DNA of 27,480 nt from Acidimicrobiia bacterium (GCA_030598025.1 JAUVQS010000003.1:1-27480); one strand, 5' to 3'; positions 1 through 7,546 are shown, numbered from the stretch's first letter. A program made the numbers and translations. Notes: generated by a model from the letters alone, not told the origin.

Positions 1-687
1 AAGGAGGCGGTCCAGGAGGTCCTCGGCGACTCCATGCACGTGTTCCTTCTCGACATACCTCGCCTTGAGTTCGCTGCTCTGATACCGAAGGGAGACTATG
101 TGACGATGGCGATGCTGGGCGACGAAATCGATGACACGCTCGTCCGACAGTTTCTAGACGCGCCCGAAGTCAAGAGAGCGTTCCCCACCGAGCGAATACC
201 CGGAGTGTGTACCTGCTCGCCTTTCATCAACGTTAAAGGCCCGGACCGACCCTTTGGCGAACGGGTTGTACTCATCGGCGATTCGGGCGTTACGCGCCTC
301 TACAAAGACGGGATCGGCGCCGCCTATAGAACGGCGAAGGCGGCCGCCGAAACGGCCGTCATCCACGGAATCTCTGCGAAGGACTTCGAACAGCACTACA
401 TGCCCACCTGCCGGGCTATCTCGAACGACAACACCTATGGACGATTCATTTTCGCCCTGACCGTGGTCGTACGAAAGAGCAGATTCTTCCGGAAAGCAGT
501 TTTGCGTATGACCGCCCGCGAACAGCAGAAGTCCAGAGGGCGACACATGAGCGGAGTTCTGTGGAACATGTTCACGGGAAGCGCCCCGTACCGTGACGTG
601 TTCTTCGACTCTCTACATCCCGGGTTCATCGCCGGTCTCGCCAAGAGCCTGGTAGCCGGACTCCGACCCTCCCGAGAGAAAGGTTGA
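1..687 (+). CDS. FAD-dependent oxidoreductase, FixC/geranylgeranyl-reductase-like (C-terminal part)
   Basis: The reading frame is open from the first base of the window, so this is the last 228 residues of a longer gene whose N-terminal FAD-binding Rossmann fold lies outside. The visible part has the second FAD-contact motif of this flavoprotein superfamily (VVLIGDSG, about residues 89-96, followed by a KDGIG turn and an Ala-rich helix). This is where GR2-family reductases and monooxygenases hold the flavin. The remaining C-terminal 100 residues are basic and have no motif I recognise. The substrate cannot be read from the sequence; relatives reduce polyprenyl chains, quinones or other organic acceptors. 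The stop lies 4 nt before the next start, so it is probably co-transcribed with the two downstream genes. An internal ATG at 34 is not the likely start because the coding frame continues upstream of it. Confidence 0.72.
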   Translation, partial: KEAVQEVLGDSMHVFLLDIPRLEFAALIPKGDYVTMAMLGDEIDDTLVRQFLDAPEVKRAFPTERIPGVCTCSPFINVKGPDRPFGERVVLIGDSGVTRLYKDGIGAAYRTAKAAAETAVIHGISAKDFEQHYMPTCRAISNDNTYGRFIFALTVVVRKSRFFRKAVLRMTAREQQKSRGRHMSGVLWNMFTGSAPYRDVFFDSLHPGFIAGLAKSLVAGLRPSREKG

Positions 688-691
688 CGAT

Positions 692-1075
692 ATGCCCCGC
701 AGGCGCAGCGGTGAACTCGGCAAGGTGTTTGACGACGGCGAGGTGATCGTCCGGCAGGGAGAGATCGGCGATCAGATGTTCGTGGTGCAAGCCGGGAAAG
801 TTGAGGTTCTACTTGAAGGAGGAAGCCGGGAAGAGCGTTTGTCTGTACTCGGAGATCGCGAGTTCTTCGGTGAGATGGCGCTCTTCGACAAAGAAGCACG
901 CTCCGCCACCGTTCGGGCTCTGGGTGAGGCAAGGGTGTTGACCGTCGACAAGAGGACCCTGCTGAAACGGCTCAAGGAGGACCCGCTGCTCGCTTACAAT
1001 CTCCTGCAATTCATGTCTACCCGAGTGCGTGACCTAAACGACCAGCTTGCCGCAGCCAGGAACGAACCCACCTGA
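692..1075 (+). CDS. Stand-alone cyclic nucleotide-binding domain protein
   Basis: A 127-residue protein that is essentially one Crp/Fnr-type effector domain. The beta-roll is followed by the phosphate-binding cassette (FFGEMALFDKEARSATV, residues 58-74), which keeps the Gly-Glu pair and the Arg (R70) that bind the ribose and cyclic phosphate of cNMP. It ends with a short helix (about residues 92-125). There is no helix-turn-helix, kinase, channel or transporter domain attached, so it is not a classical transcription factor. It begins 4 nt after the upstream flavoprotein gene, and its TGA stop shares one base with the ATG of the next gene (TGATG at 1073-1077). This arrangement predicts co-translation with both oxidoreductases. 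I infer that it may act as a ligand-responsive partner or regulator of those enzymes; this is not shown by sequence. Ligand binding is likely by motif only. Confidence 0.85.
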   Translation: MPRRRSGELGKVFDDGEVIVRQGEIGDQMFVVQAGKVEVLLEGGSREERLSVLGDREFFGEMALFDKEARSATVRALGEARVLTVDKRTLLKRLKEDPLLAYNLLQFMSTRVRDLNDQLAAARNEPT

Positions 1076-2724
1076 TGCGGCAGCTCACCTACGACAGTCT
1101 GGCTCCGACCGGCCTCCCGACCTACAAACCCGGTCAGGCCGAGAAGGGTGCCCCCTGCGAGGCCGGCTGCGCTTCAGGAAGTGACATCCGCAAGTGGATC
1201 GGCCTCATTGCGCAACGTGACCGGACCGGACTCGAGAAGAATCAGGCCTACACAGAAGCTTGGCGGACCATCACGGAGGCGAATCCCTTTCCAAGTGTGC
1301 TGGGCCGCATTTGCCCGCACCCTTGTGAGGTGGGCTGCAACCGATCCGAGCACGACGGTTCAGTAGCAATCAATGCTCTCGAGCGGTTCCTGGGAGATTG
1401 GGCTATCCAAGAGGGTCTGGCCCTGGTAGTGCTCGATGACGAGCCTCAACCAGAGTCGATAGGAGTGATCGGTGCCGGTCCCTCCGGCCTGTCATTCGCC
1501 TATCAGATGGCTCGGCGCGGCTATTCGGTGACCGTATACGAACGACAGTCGGAGGCCGGTGGGATGCTCCGCTATGGAGTCCCCGACTACCGACTGCCAC
1601 CGAGTGTGCTGACGGCCGAGATCGATCGCATATCCCAACTGGGTGTAGACATCCATACCAACGTTTCGATCGGCGCCGACATCTCGGTTGAAGAGTTGCG
1701 GACCGAACACGACATCCTCTACTTGGGAATCGGCGCGCAGCAAGCGCGCATGCTTGGAATTCCAGGCGAAGATGGACCCGGGGTCCACGCGGGCACCGAC
1801 TACCTGCGACGGGTAAACGAAGGCGAAAGAGTCGACGTTGGCGCCAACGTGATTGTGGTGGGTGGAGGCAATACGGCCATCGACGCTGCCCGTGTGGCCC
1901 GCCGCACCGGCGCACACGTGACGCTCGTCTATCGCCGTACGCGGGCGGAGATGCCCGCCATCGCCGCGGAGGTGGATGAGGCGCTGGCCGAAGGTGTCCA
2001 CCTCGAATTGCTGACGGCACCGGTCGAAATACGGCGCACCGACGGAACCGTGAACGGTCTGCTGGCCCAAAGGACGCGCCTCACCGATCCGGGACCGGAC
2101 GGTCGCCGGCGCCCGGAACCGCAACCCGGCTCGAGCTTCGAGATTGCGGCCGACACCGTGCTCACGGCGGTCAGCCAGCAGCCAGATTGGACTGCGATGG
2201 ACGGGGTATCCGTCCATGAAGGATGGCTGGTCAGCTCAGATGCCGGCCAGATCGACGGCTCGACGTGGGCGGGCGGAGACGTTCAGGGCCTCGATATTGC
2301 CGGTTCCGCCATCACCCACGGGCGGCGAGCAGCCGCCTCCGTTCATGCCAAACTCCGGGGCCAAGCACTTCCCGGACCGGATCCTCGATCTCTCATCGGA
2401 GCCGACCGCATCAACTTCGAATTCAAAGAGCAGCGGGCCCCTGTCAAGGCTGCACACTTGACGGTCGACGAGGCACTTGCAGCACCGTTCTCCGATCCGA
2501 CGTCGACAATCACAGAAGCCGAGTTCCTCGCAGAAATCGGCCGATGTTTCTCATGTGGGCTCTGTATGGGTTGTCAGCAATGCTGGATGTACTGCACAGC
2601 CATGTGTTTCGCGGAGATGCTGGATCCCAAACCAGGCAAGTATTACTCGCTGTCCCTCGACGCGTGTGAAAAGTGTGGCAAGTGCATCGAAGTATGTCCG
2701 TGTGGCTACCTCGAAGTTGTCTGA
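1075..2724 (+). CDS. NAD(P)H-dependent GltD/DsrL-like iron-sulfur flavoprotein oxidoreductase
   Basis: A 549-residue redox protein with three parts. Residues 1-110 form the N-terminal Fe-S domain of the glutamate synthase small subunit/dihydropyrimidine dehydrogenase type, with Cys at 28, 32, 80, 84 and 88. Residues 128-450 form the tandem FAD/NAD(P) Rossmann module (GAGPSG at 133-138 for FAD; GGGNTA at 263-268 for the nicotinamide nucleotide; a late AGGD FAD motif). The C-terminal tail is ferredoxin-like with two Cys groups at 491-511 and 533-545. The tail is absent from ordinary GltD (about 470 residues) and resembles that of DsrL, the NAD(P)H:acceptor oxidoreductase partner of dissimilatory sulfite reductase. 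No dsrAB, gltB or other partner is visible, so neither glutamate synthase nor sulfur metabolism can be claimed. It most likely passes electrons between NAD(P)H and a ferredoxin-like acceptor. The ATG overlaps the preceding stop by one base. Confidence 0.82.
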   Translation: MRQLTYDSLAPTGLPTYKPGQAEKGAPCEAGCASGSDIRKWIGLIAQRDRTGLEKNQAYTEAWRTITEANPFPSVLGRICPHPCEVGCNRSEHDGSVAINALERFLGDWAIQEGLALVVLDDEPQPESIGVIGAGPSGLSFAYQMARRGYSVTVYERQSEAGGMLRYGVPDYRLPPSVLTAEIDRISQLGVDIHTNVSIGADISVEELRTEHDILYLGIGAQQARMLGIPGEDGPGVHAGTDYLRRVNEGERVDVGANVIVVGGGNTAIDAARVARRTGAHVTLVYRRTRAEMPAIAAEVDEALAEGVHLELLTAPVEIRRTDGTVNGLLAQRTRLTDPGPDGRRRPEPQPGSSFEIAADTVLTAVSQQPDWTAMDGVSVHEGWLVSSDAGQIDGSTWAGGDVQGLDIAGSAITHGRRAAASVHAKLRGQALPGPDPRSLIGADRINFEFKEQRAPVKAAHLTVDEALAAPFSDPTSTITEAEFLAEIGRCFSCGLCMGCQQCWMYCTAMCFAEMLDPKPGKYYSLSLDACEKCGKCIEVCPCGYLEVV

Positions 2725-2737
2725 TCGACCTGATCAG
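2721..2737. terminator. Short hairpin between convergent genes
   Basis: CTGATC and GATCAG flank a 5-base loop, overlapping the stop codon of the iron-sulfur flavoprotein gene, within the 55-bp gap to the convergent dapB-like gene. The stem is only 6 bp and has no T-tract on either strand. It is therefore a weak candidate for a bidirectional terminator, and nothing better is visible in this gap. Confidence 0.25.
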
Positions 2738-2779
2738 AAGCGATCCTCATCTGCATGATGCTGCCGATCCAATGAGCGG

Positions 2780-3577
2780 CTAACCCAGATCCATGACTGT
2801 GTCGAGACCCCGATGGACCCCAATCAGTTTGCCGACCTCTCTTATGGCGAGAAGACCACCGGCCACATAAGGTTGTGCGCTGGTTCCCGCATCGTGTCTG
2901 ATCGTGAGCCGCTCATCCTCTTGCCCGAAGATCGACTCAACGGAGATCACATAGCTGGGCAGGCGGATCGAATGGACCTGGGTGCCGCCGAAGTCGGCGC
3001 CCCTGGCTTCCTTCGCTCCCTTTGTGTCACCTACCGGCACGACCATCTCAGGGGGCCCCAGACTTGTGAGACGCTCGGCCAACTCCCGAGCAGTCCCACT
3101 GGGCGAATCGACCTTCCCGGCGCTCGCGTAGTCGATGACCTCCCAGCTTCTCACCCATTGCGCCGCCAGTTCGCTGAACTTCATCATGAGCACGGCGGTG
3201 ATAGAGAAATTGCCACAGGCCAATACGCCCAGACCCCTGACCCCAGCCGACTCGTCGATCACCGCGAAGTCATCATTGGTCAATCCCGAAGTCCCGACAA
3301 CCACATGAGCGCCGGCATCGAGAGCCGCCAGGATGTTCTGGCGAGCGACGCCGGGATGGGTGTACTCAACGAACACGTCCGGCGTGGAGGCCAATGCCTC
3401 GGATGCGGTGCCGCTGATAGGTACCGGAAACTCGGCAACACCAAGCACATCTCCCATTAGCTCGCCGGAGCGGGATCGTGATACAGCGCCGACTAGATCC
3501 AGGTCTGGCGCCTCGGCGATCCCGAGCGACAGGGCCGAACCAGCCCACCCGGTCGCACCAGCAACAACCACCCTCAT
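2780..3577 (-). CDS. dapB: 4-hydroxy-tetrahydrodipicolinate reductase-like protein (DapB family, divergent active site)
   Basis: A 265-residue member of the DapB family, which reduces (hydroxy)tetrahydrodipicolinate with NAD(P)H in the lysine/diaminopimelate pathway. Visible landmarks are an N-terminal nucleotide-binding loop (GATGWAGS, 7-14), VVVGTSGLT (92-100), ACGNFSITAVLMM (120-132, matching the family's PNxSxGV region) and KVDSPSGTA (155-163, matching KxDAPSGTA). Oddly, the two His that normally sit four and three residues before the Lys are Ala151 and Ser152 here; the first is the proton donor in E. coli DapB, while the substrate-binding Lys155 is kept. It may be a DapB with altered chemistry or a paralogue with another role. 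Its position just beyond rpsO-pnp matches actinobacterial dapB. ATG 3577 is preceded by GGAAGG about 10 nt upstream. The gene follows the methyltransferase gene after 114 nt and converges on the redox module. Confidence 0.8.
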   Translation of the reverse strand: MRVVVAGATGWAGSALSLGIAEAPDLDLVGAVSRSRSGELMGDVLGVAEFPVPISGTASEALASTPDVFVEYTHPGVARQNILAALDAGAHVVVGTSGLTNDDFAVIDESAGVRGLGVLACGNFSITAVLMMKFSELAAQWVRSWEVIDYASAGKVDSPSGTARELAERLTSLGPPEMVVPVGDTKGAKEARGADFGGTQVHSIRLPSYVISVESIFGQEDERLTIRHDAGTSAQPYVAGGLLAIREVGKLIGVHRGLDTVMDLG

Positions 3578-3691
3578 TCCAGCCGTCCTTCCGTAATCCG
3601 AAGCCGCGCCGCGGCCGGCAGCAGAGAGTACCTCGTGACAATCACGGCACGCATTTCATTCGCCGGGAAGCACGTCGGACCGGCCGGAGTT

Positions 3692-4495
3692 CTAGGGCTG
3701 TGCCACCGCTTCGCCGTGGAGAAATGCGAAGACGGCGTCGGGTCTCTCCGCCCAGGCCCGGAATGTCGCGCTCAGGTCGGTCAACTCTGCATTGGTGCTC
3801 ACTCCAAGTTCCTCAACTCGCCGGACGTACGTCGAAACGCCGGTACGACCTGCCCATAGGTCTGCCCACCACTTCCGTTCCTCGAGCGTCGAGAAAGCCC
3901 AACTCGACGACGTGTACACGGGATCGTTGAACCCGGCCTCCCGGAGCCACGACGGCAGCCGGCGTCCGGCGTCGGGCTCTCCCCCATTCCGTCGAGCGAC
4001 CGTCGCGTTGATCTCGAAGAAACGATCTATGTCTCGTTCGTGTGGATAGTGGGTCATTGTCCCGTAATCGGCATCCCGAACCGCCACCAGACCATCGGGT
4101 TTCAGCACTCGCCGGAACTCCTCCAGCGCCTCGATCGGACGACCCAGGTGTTGCAGCAACTGATGAGCGTAGACAAGGTCGAATGACTCGTCCTCGAAGT
4201 CGAGCGCATAGGCATCGGCGGTCTGGAAGGCGATGTTTGTTGGTCCTTCAGTCTCGGCCCGCCGACGGGCCGAGATGAGCACGGTCGCTTCAGCATCAAC
4301 TCCGATAACGCGGCCATCCGGCACCCATCGGGCCAGATCGCACGTAATCGACCCTGGTCCACAACCAACATCCAGGATGAGCATGTCCGGTCGAACGAGG
4401 TGCCGGACGAACGCGGCCGCCTCGTCGGCGATACGTCTCGAGTGGGCATCCACGACTACTCGGTCATGCGAATGCGTGTAGATCTCGTGCGGCAT
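3692..4495 (-). CDS. Class I SAM-dependent methyltransferase (UbiE/Methyltransf_11 type)
   Basis: A 267-residue protein with the class I methyltransferase fold. Motif I is DVGCGPGS (42-49) for S-adenosylmethionine binding. An acidic residue at the end of strand 2 follows (VIGVDAEA), then motif II (ADAYALDFEDESFDLVYAHQ), with LKPDGLVAVRDADYG as the motif III region. The C-terminal 100 residues are Trp/Arg-rich and probably form the substrate pocket. The substrate is not recognisable; relatives methylate quinones, lipids or small metabolites. The gene stands between the pnp terminator and the dapB homologue, where Streptomyces and Mycobacterium carry an M16 peptidase gene (pepR). It has about 140 nt upstream of its ATG, enough for its own promoter, although I could not define one convincingly. 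Confidence 0.85.
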   Translation of the reverse strand: MPHEIYTHSHDRVVVDAHSRRIADEAAAFVRHLVRPDMLILDVGCGPGSITCDLARWVPDGRVIGVDAEATVLISARRRAETEGPTNIAFQTADAYALDFEDESFDLVYAHQLLQHLGRPIEALEEFRRVLKPDGLVAVRDADYGTMTHYPHERDIDRFFEINATVARRNGGEPDAGRRLPSWLREAGFNDPVYTSSSWAFSTLEERKWWADLWAGRTGVSTYVRRVEELGVSTNAELTDLSATFRAWAERPDAVFAFLHGEAVAQP

Positions 4496-4534
4496 CGTTG
4501 GAGTATGACAGGGTGTGTTCTCACAACGACAGAA

Positions 4535-4558
4535 GGGGCCGGCCCGAAGGCCGACCCC
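4535..4558 (-). terminator. UUCG-loop hairpin terminator of pnp
   Basis: On the - strand the sequence folds as a 10-bp stem (GGGGTCGGCC / GGCCGGCCCC, with one G-U pair) closed by a TTCG tetraloop flanked by C and G, an exceptionally stable loop. It is followed by a loosely T-rich TTCTGTCGTT. It lies about 80 nt after the pnp stop and before the methyltransferase start. On the + strand one pair is a C-A mismatch, which supports - strand function. Confidence 0.72.
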
Positions 4559-4636
4559 TCTCTGAACTGATCTGCTCCCGAACCATCGCAGAAGGCCTAG
4601 GCGGACTGCGGAATCCGGAGAGGGGCTAGCACTCTT

Positions 4637-7060
4637 TCAGTCGTCGAGACCGGACTCAAACTGATCTTCGAAAGAGACGACCCGTCGACCCGGCTTGTCT
4701 CCGCCCTGATCACGGCTGCCACCGCGGTCGTTGCCACGGTCACGGTTGCGGTCCCGATCGCGGTCACGGCCACCGCGATCACGATCGCGGCTCCCGCGGT
4801 CACGACCTCCGCCGCCTCCGCCGTCACGGCGTCCGCGATCTCGACCTCCGCCGTCACGGCGTCCGCGATCACGATCGCCTCCGGCGGGGCGCTCCCCGGC
4901 ACCTTCCTTTGGCTCCAGCGCCACTGCGAGATCGAGGTTGACCTTGCCGGCCCGATCGATCTCACGCACGTTGACCTTGATCTTGTCGCCCAGGGTGACG
5001 TAATCCTCAACGCGCTCAACGCGACGTTCTGAATCGAGCTTCGAGATGTGGATCAGGCCGTCACGTCCTGGGAGGATGTTGACGAACGCACCGAAGCTCG
5101 TGATGTTCACCACTTCACCGTCGTAGGTCTCGCCCACCTCCGGCTCCGGCGGGAAGGCGATCTGCATCACCTTCTCCTTGGCGAGCGCCAGGCTGTCACT
5201 ATCGTTAGTGCCGATGCGCACGATGCCGTAGGCGCCGTCCTCATCGATCTCAATGGTGGCGCCCGTTACCTCTTCGAGCTCACGGATGTTCTTGCCCTTC
5301 GGACCAATGATCTCGCCGATCTTGTCCTTGGGAATCTGGATCGCTTCGATACGAGGCGCCCAGGCGTTGAGCTCCTCGCGCGGTCCATCGATGACATCCT
5401 TCATCGCCTGCAGGATCGTCAACCGGGCTTCTTTGGCCTGATCGAGCGCTCCGGCCAGCACCTCAGACGGAAGACCGGAGATCTTCGTGTCGAGTTGCAG
5501 GGCGGTGATGATCTCTGCGGTTCCGGCCACCTTGAAGTCCATGTCGCCGAGGGCGTCCTCGGCTCCCAGGATGTCGGTCAGTGTGACGAATCCCTCATCG
5601 TGGGCGATGAGGCCCATCGCGATTCCGGCCACCGGAGCGATGATCGGAACCCCCGCATCCATCATCGAAAGGCTCGACGAGCACACGGAGGCCATCGAAC
5701 TCGAACCGTTGGATGCCAATACCTCCGAAACGAGACGCAAGGCGTATGGGAACTCTTCAGCTGTCGGAACGACGGGGAGAACGGCCTTCTCGGCCAATGC
5801 TCCATGGCCGATCTCACGGCGCTTGGGGCCGCGCATAAACCCGGCCTCACCCGTCGAGAACGGCGGGAAGTTGTAGTGGTGCATGTAGCGCTTGGATTCC
5901 TCAATCGAGAGGGTGTCCAGCATCTGCTCCATCTTCAGCATGCCCAAAGTCGCCAGGTTGAGCACCTGGGTCTCGCCACGCTGGAACAGGCCAGAACCGT
6001 GAGTGCGAGGCACCACGCCGACGTCGACCTTCAGCTCACGGATATCCGTAGCACTGCGACCATCGAGGCGAATACCTTCGCTCACGACGCGCTCACGCAT
6101 CATCTGCTTGATGACGCTGCGAGCGGCCTTCTTTGCCTGAGCGAGCTCGTCTTCGTCTTCGATTCCGAGCTCCGCCAGAATGGCCTCAGTGGCCTCATCC
6201 TGGGCTGCATTGCGCTCCTGCTTGCCTGCGATCGTCACGACCGACGCGTACTTGTCGCGAGCGATCTCCTCAACCCGGGCGGCAATCTCATCCGTGTAGT
6301 CGACGACGAGTGGCCACTCGACTTCGGGGATGTCGATCTGGGCTGCCAGTTCTTTCTGGAGGTCGATGAATTGCCCGATGTAAGCCTTAGCCTCTTCGAT
6401 GCCACGGGCCACGGTGGCCTCATCGCTCGAAGGCTGACCATCATTGATCAGGCGGACGCCATCTTCCGTCGATCCTGCTTCAACCATGATGATGTCGATC
6501 TCGCCGGCATCATTGCGGCCACCGGCCACGGTCAGTTCGAAAACTGCACCTTCGAGTTCCTCGTAGGTAGGTAGCACGGTCCACTCGCCATCCTTGAGGG
6601 ATAGGCGAACAGCACCGAGGGGTCCCTCGAATGGGATCGACGATACGCTCAGGGCCGCTGAGGCGCCGTTCAGTGAAATGATGTCGTAGGCGTTCACGTT
6701 GTCCACCGACAGGATCGTGCTGACGACTTGGGTCTCGCAACGGAAGCCCTTCTTGAATGATGGGCGCAGTGGCCGGTCGATCAAGCGGCAGGTGAGAATC
6801 GCCTTCTCGGTTGCGCGTCCTTCACGGCGGAAAAACGAACCGGGGATCTTTCCGGCTGCGTACATGCGCTCCTCGACGTCCACCGTAAGGGGGAAGAAGT
6901 CGATGCCTTCGCGCATCCTGTTGTTTGCTGTGGCGGTGACGAGCACTTCTGTGTCGCCGAGGCGAACGGTGACTGCACCGTTGGCCTGTCCGGCAAGCTT
7001 GCCGGTCGTGATCGTGACCTCTTTGTCACCGATCACTCCGCGTACCGAAAATTCGGGCAC
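4637..7060 (-). CDS. pnp: Polyribonucleotide nucleotidyltransferase (PNPase)
   Basis: PNPase degrades RNA 3'-to-5' by phosphorolysis and can add tails. The 807-residue protein has two RNase PH-like domains separated by a helical linker, then KH (IGPKGKNIRELEE) and S1 (YDGEVVNITSFGAFVNILPG) RNA-binding domains. The second catalytic core shows GERTQ-like RGETQ, FPPFSTGEAGFM and the conserved ALGDMDFKVAGT segment. The start is GTG at 7060, preceded by AGAGGAG about 8 nt upstream. The frame stays open for 82 more codons, but that stretch has no PNPase homology and covers the rpsO-pnp spacer. After S1 there is an unusual tail of about 85 residues made of Arg-Asp-Gly repeats ending in an acidic/aromatic segment. 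The gene follows rpsO, as in most bacteria, and ends in its own terminator. Confidence 0.97.
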   Translation of the reverse strand: MPEFSVRGVIGDKEVTITTGKLAGQANGAVTVRLGDTEVLVTATANNRMREGIDFFPLTVDVEERMYAAGKIPGSFFRREGRATEKAILTCRLIDRPLRPSFKKGFRCETQVVSTILSVDNVNAYDIISLNGASAALSVSSIPFEGPLGAVRLSLKDGEWTVLPTYEELEGAVFELTVAGGRNDAGEIDIIMVEAGSTEDGVRLINDGQPSSDEATVARGIEEAKAYIGQFIDLQKELAAQIDIPEVEWPLVVDYTDEIAARVEEIARDKYASVVTIAGKQERNAAQDEATEAILAELGIEDEDELAQAKKAARSVIKQMMRERVVSEGIRLDGRSATDIRELKVDVGVVPRTHGSGLFQRGETQVLNLATLGMLKMEQMLDTLSIEESKRYMHHYNFPPFSTGEAGFMRGPKRREIGHGALAEKAVLPVVPTAEEFPYALRLVSEVLASNGSSSMASVCSSSLSMMDAGVPIIAPVAGIAMGLIAHDEGFVTLTDILGAEDALGDMDFKVAGTAEIITALQLDTKISGLPSEVLAGALDQAKEARLTILQAMKDVIDGPREELNAWAPRIEAIQIPKDKIGEIIGPKGKNIRELEEVTGATIEIDEDGAYGIVRIGTNDSDSLALAKEKVMQIAFPPEPEVGETYDGEVVNITSFGAFVNILPGRDGLIHISKLDSERRVERVEDYVTLGDKIKVNVREIDRAGKVNLDLAVALEPKEGAGERPAGGDRDRGRRDGGGRDRGRRDGGGGGGRDRGSRDRDRGGRDRDRDRNRDRGNDRGGSRDQGGDKPGRRVVSFEDQFESGLDD
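4815..4874. repeat. 30-bp tandem repeat (2 copies) in the pnp 3' end
   Basis: Two adjacent 30-bp units at 4815-4844 and 4845-4874 differ at a single base (t/a near the end). Each encodes ten residues of the Arg-Asp-Arg-Gly/Gly-Gly-Gly tail of PNPase. The flanking sequence (about 4700-4815) consists of more degenerate copies of the same motif, so the tail probably grew by slippage or unequal exchange. Confidence 0.85.
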
Positions 7061-7092
7061 GCTGTCTCCTCTTGTATGGGAGGCGTGCCAAT

Positions 7093-7186
7093 GGCCAGTC
7101 GTGGCCGCTCCTTCACCGAAGCGGTCGCCACTGACAACTGGACACTGCCCCCGTTGTGTTTCGAGATGATCCCGGCCGAAAGCCGG
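7093..7186 (-). promoter_or_regulatory. pnp leader hairpins
   Basis: Within the 190-nt rpsO-pnp spacer, two further stems are visible on the - strand: CCGGC/GCCGG at 7172-7186 (5-base loop) and GGCCA/TGGCC at 7093-7106 (4-base loop). In E. coli the pnp leader hairpin is the target of RNase III and of PNPase autoregulation. Whether these stems do the same here is inference. No convincing promoter was found in this spacer. Confidence 0.35.
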
Positions 7187-7219
7187 TACTGATAGTTGAG
7201 CCCGAACGGGTCCAACGGC

Positions 7220-7245
7220 GAGGAAGCGGCCGAAGCCGCTTCCTC
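7220..7245 (-). terminator. Strong UUCG-loop hairpin just after rpsO
   Basis: An 11-bp perfect stem (GAGGAAGCGGC / GCCGCTTCCTC) with a TTCG loop on the - strand begins 5 nt after the rpsO stop codon. No T-tract follows, so it may be a partial terminator, a 3'-end stabiliser or a processing site between rpsO and pnp rather than a full terminator. Confidence 0.55.
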
Positions 7246-7250
7246 GAGAA

Positions 7251-7508
7251 CTATCGGCGCAAGCCGAGCCGTGCGATGATCTGTCGATACCGCTCAGCGT
7301 CTTCACGCTTCAGGTAGTTCAACAGCCGACGGCGTTTGCCGACCATCATCAGCAGGCCGCGCCGGCTGTGGTGATCATGTTTGTGGGTACGGAGATGGTC
7401 GGTCAGATGATTGATGCGATCGCTCAAGAGGGCCACCTGGACCTCGGGTGAGCCGGTATCGCTGTCGTGCTGACCGTACTCCGAAATGATTTCTTTGGTC
7501 GTCTTCAT
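7251..7508 (-). CDS. rpsO: 30S ribosomal protein S15
   Basis: An 85-residue protein, slightly shorter than the 88-89 residues of most S15 proteins. It has the diagnostic segments [19 protein letters not shown] (near the N-terminus), [16 protein letters not shown] in the middle and [17 protein letters not shown] near the end. S15 binds 16S rRNA in the central domain and nucleates platform assembly of the small subunit. The gene sits directly upstream of pnp, the usual arrangement. A candidate promoter lies about 45-70 nt upstream. The short N-terminus (MKTTKEII) still begins where S15 normally does. Confidence 0.97.
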   Translation of the reverse strand: MKTTKEIISEYGQHDSDTGSPEVQVALLSDRINHLTDHLRTHKHDHHSRRGLLMMVGKRRRLLNYLKREDAERYRQIIARLGLRR

Positions 7509-7546
7509 ATCACGCTTCGCTCAAGAGGTGGAAGGGGATCGGAGGG

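Noticed and set aside
2725..2779. Small gene or RNA in the gap between the convergent redox and dapB-like genes
   Set aside because: Only 55 bases, with a weak 6-bp hairpin and no coding signal.
4690..4880. CRISPR-like repeated segment
   Set aside because: The repeats are directly adjacent, lie in frame inside pnp and encode Arg-Asp-Gly units. There are no spacers.
5048..6574. 508-codon open frame on the + strand opposite pnp
   Set aside because: It mirrors the PNPase gene codon by codon, has no recognisable domain and no ribosome-binding site. Long antisense frames are expected opposite biased G+C-rich genes.
7061..7306. 82-codon upstream extension of pnp
   Set aside because: It runs through the rpsO-pnp hairpins and into rpsO; PNPase homology and a good ribosome-binding site support GTG 7060.
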